Below are positions 60,484 to 64,000 of a DNA stretch of 64,000 nt, piece after piece. The notes below the pieces were generated by a model that worked only from the letters and a program-made list of their open reading frames with translations, had not been told where the DNA came from and did no database searches. Origin of the DNA: Haemophilus parainfluenzae (GTDB lineage: Bacteria > Pseudomonadota > Gammaproteobacteria > Enterobacterales > Pasteurellaceae); contig NZ_CP063117.1 of assembly GCF_014931375.1 (NCBI RefSeq), positions 186,001 to 250,000 on the forward strand, read 5' to 3'. The translations under genes were made by a program, and so were the position numbers. How positions within the stretch are numbered: position 1 is the stretch's first letter; every line of letters begins with the position of its first letter.

Positions 60484-62733
60484 CTATAAACGTTTTGCTT
60501 CGATAACGTCGTCTAACTTCGCTAATCTGGCCAGTATTTTACTTAAACTTTCGACATTTTTCAGTTCAATTTCCATGTCCATCGTTGCCACTTGTTTTTT
60601 GGTGTCTGCACGGCTTGAAACCCCTAACACGCTGACTTTTTCATTTGCAAGCACGGTCGTAATATCGCGCAATAAACCGTTACGATCACTGGCCACAATG
60701 CGAATATTAATATGAAAACCAGCCGCATAATTATCCCCCCAAAGGGCTTCTACTACACGTTCCGGATGGGCAGCTTGTAATTCAATAAACTGTTCACAAT
60801 CGCAACGATGAATTGAGATACCTCGTCCCATCGTAATGTAACCTGCAATCGCATCACCTGGAATTGGCTGACAACAACGTGCCATGTGGTGCATTAAATT
60901 ACCGACCCCTTCAACAATGACATAGCCTTTATTCTGTTGTTGCTCGGCTTTCTGCTGCGCCTTTTGCTGTGCAGTATTTGCACTTTTACTCGCCACATGA
61001 CGGAGAATTTCTTGATCTGCTTCTTCAGCCGTCACTTTGATCAATCGGCTTTGCAAGAAATTCATTAACTGATTTAAACGGATATCCCCACTACCAATAC
61101 CCGCGTATAAATCTTCAAGGTTTTTTAAGTTATAACGCGGCAAAGCAAGCTGCTCAACCTGTTTCAAACTTATATTCAAACGAGCAAGTTCATTATCTAA
61201 CTGCTCTTTACCCGCTGGAACGTTTTTATCACGATCTTGTTTCTTAAACCACGCTTGGATTTTGGCGCGCGCTTTTGAGGTATGGGTAAAGCCTAAGTTC
61301 GGATTGACCCAATCTCGGCTTGGGTTAGGATTTTTCTGCGTGATGATATCCACTTGCTCACCCATTTGCAGGTGATAAGTGAATGGCACAATACGTCCCC
61401 CAACTTTCGCCCCGATACAACGGTGGCCAATCTCACTGTGGATCGCATAAGCAAAATCGAGAGGCGTGGATCCCGCAGGTAAATCAACCACTTCACCTTT
61501 CGGTGTAAACACATATACGCGATCATCAAAAACTTGGCTACGTAATTCAGCCATCACTTCGCCAGAATCCGTAATATCATCTTGCCATGCAAGTAATTTA
61601 CGCAACCAAGTGATTTTTTCTTCGTAAGCGGAAAGGCTACCTGTCGTACCCTCTTTGTATTTCCAGTGAGCCGCTACACCAAGCTCCGCATCATCATGCA
61701 TTTGCTGGGTTCGAATTTGCACTTCGATTGGCTTACCACCTTTGCCTAACACCACAGTATGAATGGATTGATAGCCATTTGGTTTCGGGTTGGCGACATA
61801 ATCATCAAATTCTTTTGGCAAGTGTTTGAAATGTGTGTGGACGATACCGAGCGCCGTATAACAATCTTGCAATTTATGTACGATCACCCTAACCGCTCTG
61901 ACATCATATAAGCCACTGAATTCCAAATGTTTCTTTTGCATTTTTCGCCAAATGCTATAAATATGTTTCGGACGGCCGTAAACCTCAACCTGGTCGATAT
62001 TTTCTTTTAAATAACCGGTTAACTCTGTGACGAAATCTGCAATATACTGCTCACGATCTAAACGGCGCTCATGTAATAATTTGGCAATATTTCGATATTG
62101 TTCTGGATGCAAATAACGGAAGCAGTAATCTTCAAGCTCCCATTTCAATTGACCGATACCTAAACGGTTCGCCAACGGGGCATAAATATTGGAACATTCT
62201 TTGGCTGCCAACACTTTTTCTTCTTCGCAAAAATGATTTTCCGCATCGCGAAGAAACGTAATACGTTCAGCAAGTTTGATGATCACACAGCGGAAATCGT
62301 CCACCATCGCGAGGAGCATACGGCGCACATTATCCACTTGGGAAGCATTGGCAGAATGACTGGCGTTGAGCTGACGGATGTTATCCATCTCTTCCACACC
62401 TTTGAGTAATTTGGTGATTTTAGGACCAAAATCTTCTTGAATTTGTTCCCAATCTACGAGCTGGTTGGCTACTAATGGGAATAGCATCGCAGTGAGCAAA
62501 CTCTCACTGTCCATATTCATTTCATGCAGAATTTCCACCATTTCCACACCAGATTGCAATGTGAGCACTGCATTTTCCATTTTATCGGCGTGTTCAGCTA
62601 TTTTAGCTTGAGCGTAATACCAGGCATCAATCAGGGATTTTTCAGTGGCGGCAGGAAGTTTAAGGCTCGAACACCATTGCTCGATCACAAAATCTTGCGG
62701 ATTTAATAAGTGAGAACCACGAACTGCAACCAT
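60484..62733 (-). CDS. relA: GTP pyrophosphokinase RelA
   Basis: Ribosome-associated (p)ppGpp synthetase of the stringent response. ATG 62733 has a strong AAGGGGG site; the frame is open 12 more codons but that start is weaker. Order: a degenerate HD hydrolase domain lacking the His-Asp pair, the synthetase domain (RPKHIYSIWRKM, AVRVIV, PKPNGYQSIHT), TGS (VFTPKGEVVDLPAGSTPLDFAYAIH), and a C-terminal zinc-finger-like CCQPIPGDAI plus ACT domain. A Gln/Lys/Ala-rich linker (codons around 60930-60985) precedes the zinc finger region. About 749 residues. Confidence 0.96.
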   Translation of the reverse strand: MVAVRGSHLLNPQDFVIEQWCSSLKLPAATEKSLIDAWYYAQAKIAEHADKMENAVLTLQSGVEMVEILHEMNMDSESLLTAMLFPLVANQLVDWEQIQEDFGPKITKLLKGVEEMDNIRQLNASHSANASQVDNVRRMLLAMVDDFRCVIIKLAERITFLRDAENHFCEEEKVLAAKECSNIYAPLANRLGIGQLKWELEDYCFRYLHPEQYRNIAKLLHERRLDREQYIADFVTELTGYLKENIDQVEVYGRPKHIYSIWRKMQKKHLEFSGLYDVRAVRVIVHKLQDCYTALGIVHTHFKHLPKEFDDYVANPKPNGYQSIHTVVLGKGGKPIEVQIRTQQMHDDAELGVAAHWKYKEGTTGSLSAYEEKITWLRKLLAWQDDITDSGEVMAELRSQVFDDRVYVFTPKGEVVDLPAGSTPLDFAYAIHSEIGHRCIGAKVGGRIVPFTYHLQMGEQVDIITQKNPNPSRDWVNPNLGFTHTSKARAKIQAWFKKQDRDKNVPAGKEQLDNELARLNISLKQVEQLALPRYNLKNLEDLYAGIGSGDIRLNQLMNFLQSRLIKVTAEEADQEILRHVASKSANTAQQKAQQKAEQQQNKGYVIVEGVGNLMHHMARCCQPIPGDAIAGYITMGRGISIHRCDCEQFIELQAAHPERVVEALWGDNYAAGFHINIRIVASDRNGLLRDITTVLANEKVSVLGVSSRADTKKQVATMDMEIELKNVESLSKILARLAKLDDVIEAKRL

Positions 62734-62780
62734 AATACCCCCTTGTTGATGAATATGGCTCGGTGACATCCTGTCAACCG

Positions 62781-62799
62781 AGTTGTCTTTTTAAGACAA
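62781..62799 (-). promoter_or_regulatory. Hairpin in the relA leader
   Basis: GTTGTCTT with AAGACAAC (8-bp stem, 3-nt loop) lies about 50 bp upstream of relA. No T-run follows it on the relA strand, so it is not a simple terminator of rlmD. Function unknown. Confidence 0.4.
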
Positions 62800-62834
62800 C
62801 AAAAAAGTCTGACTATTCTATCAGAATTTACACC

Positions 62835-64000
62835 TTATTTGATAAATAATGTCACTGACTCCAAATGACTGGTATGCGGGAACATATCAATCATGGCCGT
62901 TTTGATGATGCGATACCCGAAAGAACGGAGAATTTCTGCATCTCGTACTAAAGTTGCAGGATTGCAAGATACATAAAGAATTTTTTCTGCACCAAGCTCA
63001 CATAACGCATTCAGCGCAAAAGCGGCACCACTGCGAGGCGGATCGAGAAGAATTTTATTGAAATGTTGTTTTGCCCAAGGTTGTTCTGAAAAAGCTTGGT
63101 CTAAATCGGCTTGATAAAATTCAACATTCTCAATGTGATTAAATTGTGCATTCGATTGGGCTTTTTGAACCATATCAAAAACACCTTCAATTCCAACCGC
63201 ACTTTTCACGCGTTTGGCTAAAGGCAACGTGAAATTGCCCATGCCGCAGAATAAATCTAAGACATGATCATCCTGATTCAAATCAAGCCAATCTAAAGCC
63301 GTCTCAACCATTTGCTGATTTAGATGAGTATTCACTTGAATAAAATCGCGGATATCAAAAGATAAACGAATACCGTCTAACGCATAATAAGGCATTTCAC
63401 CATGCACAAGTTGGATGTTTTGATCATCTTGCAGAAACAAATTCACAGCATTTACGCGTGCAAACTCGAGCAACAAAGTGCGGTCAGTTTCGGCTAAATT
63501 TCCTTTGTAACGTAACAACATGGCTACGCCATTATCCGCTGAAACTAATTCAATATGCCCTAATTGTTTCGGGGTTGAATATTTAGCCCAAAGTGCGCTC
63601 AATTTGGGGATAAGATGATTAATCGCAGGCTCTGCGACTAAGCATTGCTGAATACTCACTAGCTGATTGGAGTTTTTCTGACGAAATCCCATTTCAACGG
63701 TTTTGTTTTTAGCATTCCATAGCAAACTTAATCGTACACGACGGCGATAGCCCCATTGTTCGCCACAAATCATTGGCATTAATTGAATAGGCTCTGCCTG
63801 CAGTTTACTTAATCGAGAAAAAAGGGCTTTCTCTTTCGCTTTACGTTGCATTTCCACAGGAATATGTTGGCCTTGACAACCACCACAACGTCCATAATAA
63901 CGACATTGTGGCTCAACACGCTGACTACTCTTTTGTAACCACTTTTGCGCCGTGGCTAAACCATATTGACGCTTTTCATCAGTCACTACCGCTTCCACTT
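62835..64000 (-). CDS. rlmD: 23S rRNA (uracil-1939-C5)-methyltransferase RlmD (5' end outside window)
   Basis: SAM-dependent rRNA methyltransferase with an iron-sulfur cluster. Cluster cysteines are in CRYYGRCGGCQGQH; the SAM site is LDLFCGMGNFTLPLAKR; DPPRSGAA and the catalytic Cys in YVSCNPATL follow. The frame stays open to the last base, and the N-terminal TRAM domain start (about 50 residues) is missing, so the gene continues beyond base 64000. The GTG at 63998 is an internal codon. It is followed by relA, as in enterobacteria. Confidence 0.93.
   Translation of the reverse strand, partial: VEAVVTDEKRQYGLATAQKWLQKSSQRVEPQCRYYGRCGGCQGQHIPVEMQRKAKEKALFSRLSKLQAEPIQLMPMICGEQWGYRRRVRLSLLWNAKNKTVEMGFRQKNSNQLVSIQQCLVAEPAINHLIPKLSALWAKYSTPKQLGHIELVSADNGVAMLLRYKGNLAETDRTLLLEFARVNAVNLFLQDDQNIQLVHGEMPYYALDGIRLSFDIRDFIQVNTHLNQQMVETALDWLDLNQDDHVLDLFCGMGNFTLPLAKRVKSAVGIEGVFDMVQKAQSNAQFNHIENVEFYQADLDQAFSEQPWAKQHFNKILLDPPRSGAAFALNALCELGAEKILYVSCNPATLVRDAEILRSFGYRIIKTAMIDMFPHTSHLESVTLFIK

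Noticed and set aside
62781..62799. Rho-independent terminator of rlmD
   Set aside because: The stem is good but no T-run follows on the transcribed strand.

Overview
The window looks like a Pasteurellaceae chromosome, most probably a Haemophilus close to H. parainfluenzae or H. influenzae. The main evidence is the H. influenzae-type DNA uptake signal (AAGTGCGGT or its complement), which I can find about forty times, often as inverted pairs at gene ends. Gene neighbourhoods also match what is known of Haemophilus: opsX/kdkA for the single-Kdo LPS inner core, typA-glnA-[LPS glycoform locus]-pepB-ndk, and secM-secA-mutT. The species is an inference. There are no phage genes, transposase genes or CRISPR arrays.

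Layout. 1-4.8 kb: end of a yggT gene, yggU, leuS, lptE and holA on the + strand. 4.8-13 kb, mostly -: an LtaS/sulfatase-fold membrane protein, mutT, secA, secM, dciA (+), dam, aroB and aroK. 13.3-20.2 kb (-): a Dcu-type C4-dicarboxylate transporter with an extra domain, then the fatty-acid/phospholipid cluster yceD-rpmF-plsX-fabH-fabD-fabG-acpP. 20.3-25.6 kb: an ABC exporter, an AraC regulator divergent from an AhpD-like protein, opsX divergent from kdkA, and a tRNA-Ile2(CAT). 25.7-32.0 kb (-): glyQ and glyS separated by five unrelated genes and a palindromic repeat element. 32.2-37.0 kb (+): a BtuB-like TonB receptor and a FecBCD-type ABC importer, with a second copy of the repeat element inside. 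37.0-38.8 kb: ndk and pepB. 38.8-49.9 kb (-): an O-antigen/polysaccharide locus with ABC export. 50-64 kb: glnA, typA, rdgC, proC, an MFS permease, xerD, glycerate kinase and permease, dgkA, relA, and rlmD, which runs off the window.

How the genes work together. LPS is the recurring theme. LptE delivers LPS to the outer membrane, OpsX and KdkA build the inner core, and the 39-50 kb locus makes, modifies and exports an O-chain: WbaP initiation, Glf for UDP-galactofuranose, five glycosyltransferase or acyltransferase genes plus a split acyltransferase, and Wzm/Wzt. That locus is AT-rich and almost free of uptake signals, which suggests a different ancestry from its flanks. The acp/fab/plsX cluster supplies the acyl chains.

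Best leads: (1) head-to-head palindromic repeat pairs, one of them 16 bp from a DUF559 nuclease gene, resembling a REPIN system without a RAYT transposase; (2) a Dcu transporter with about 100 extra residues spliced between membrane segments, behind a well-formed FNR-type promoter; (3) a SecM whose reduced arrest motif ends three residues before the stop; (4) an acyltransferase split at an A8 tract, possibly an on/off switch of O-chain modification.
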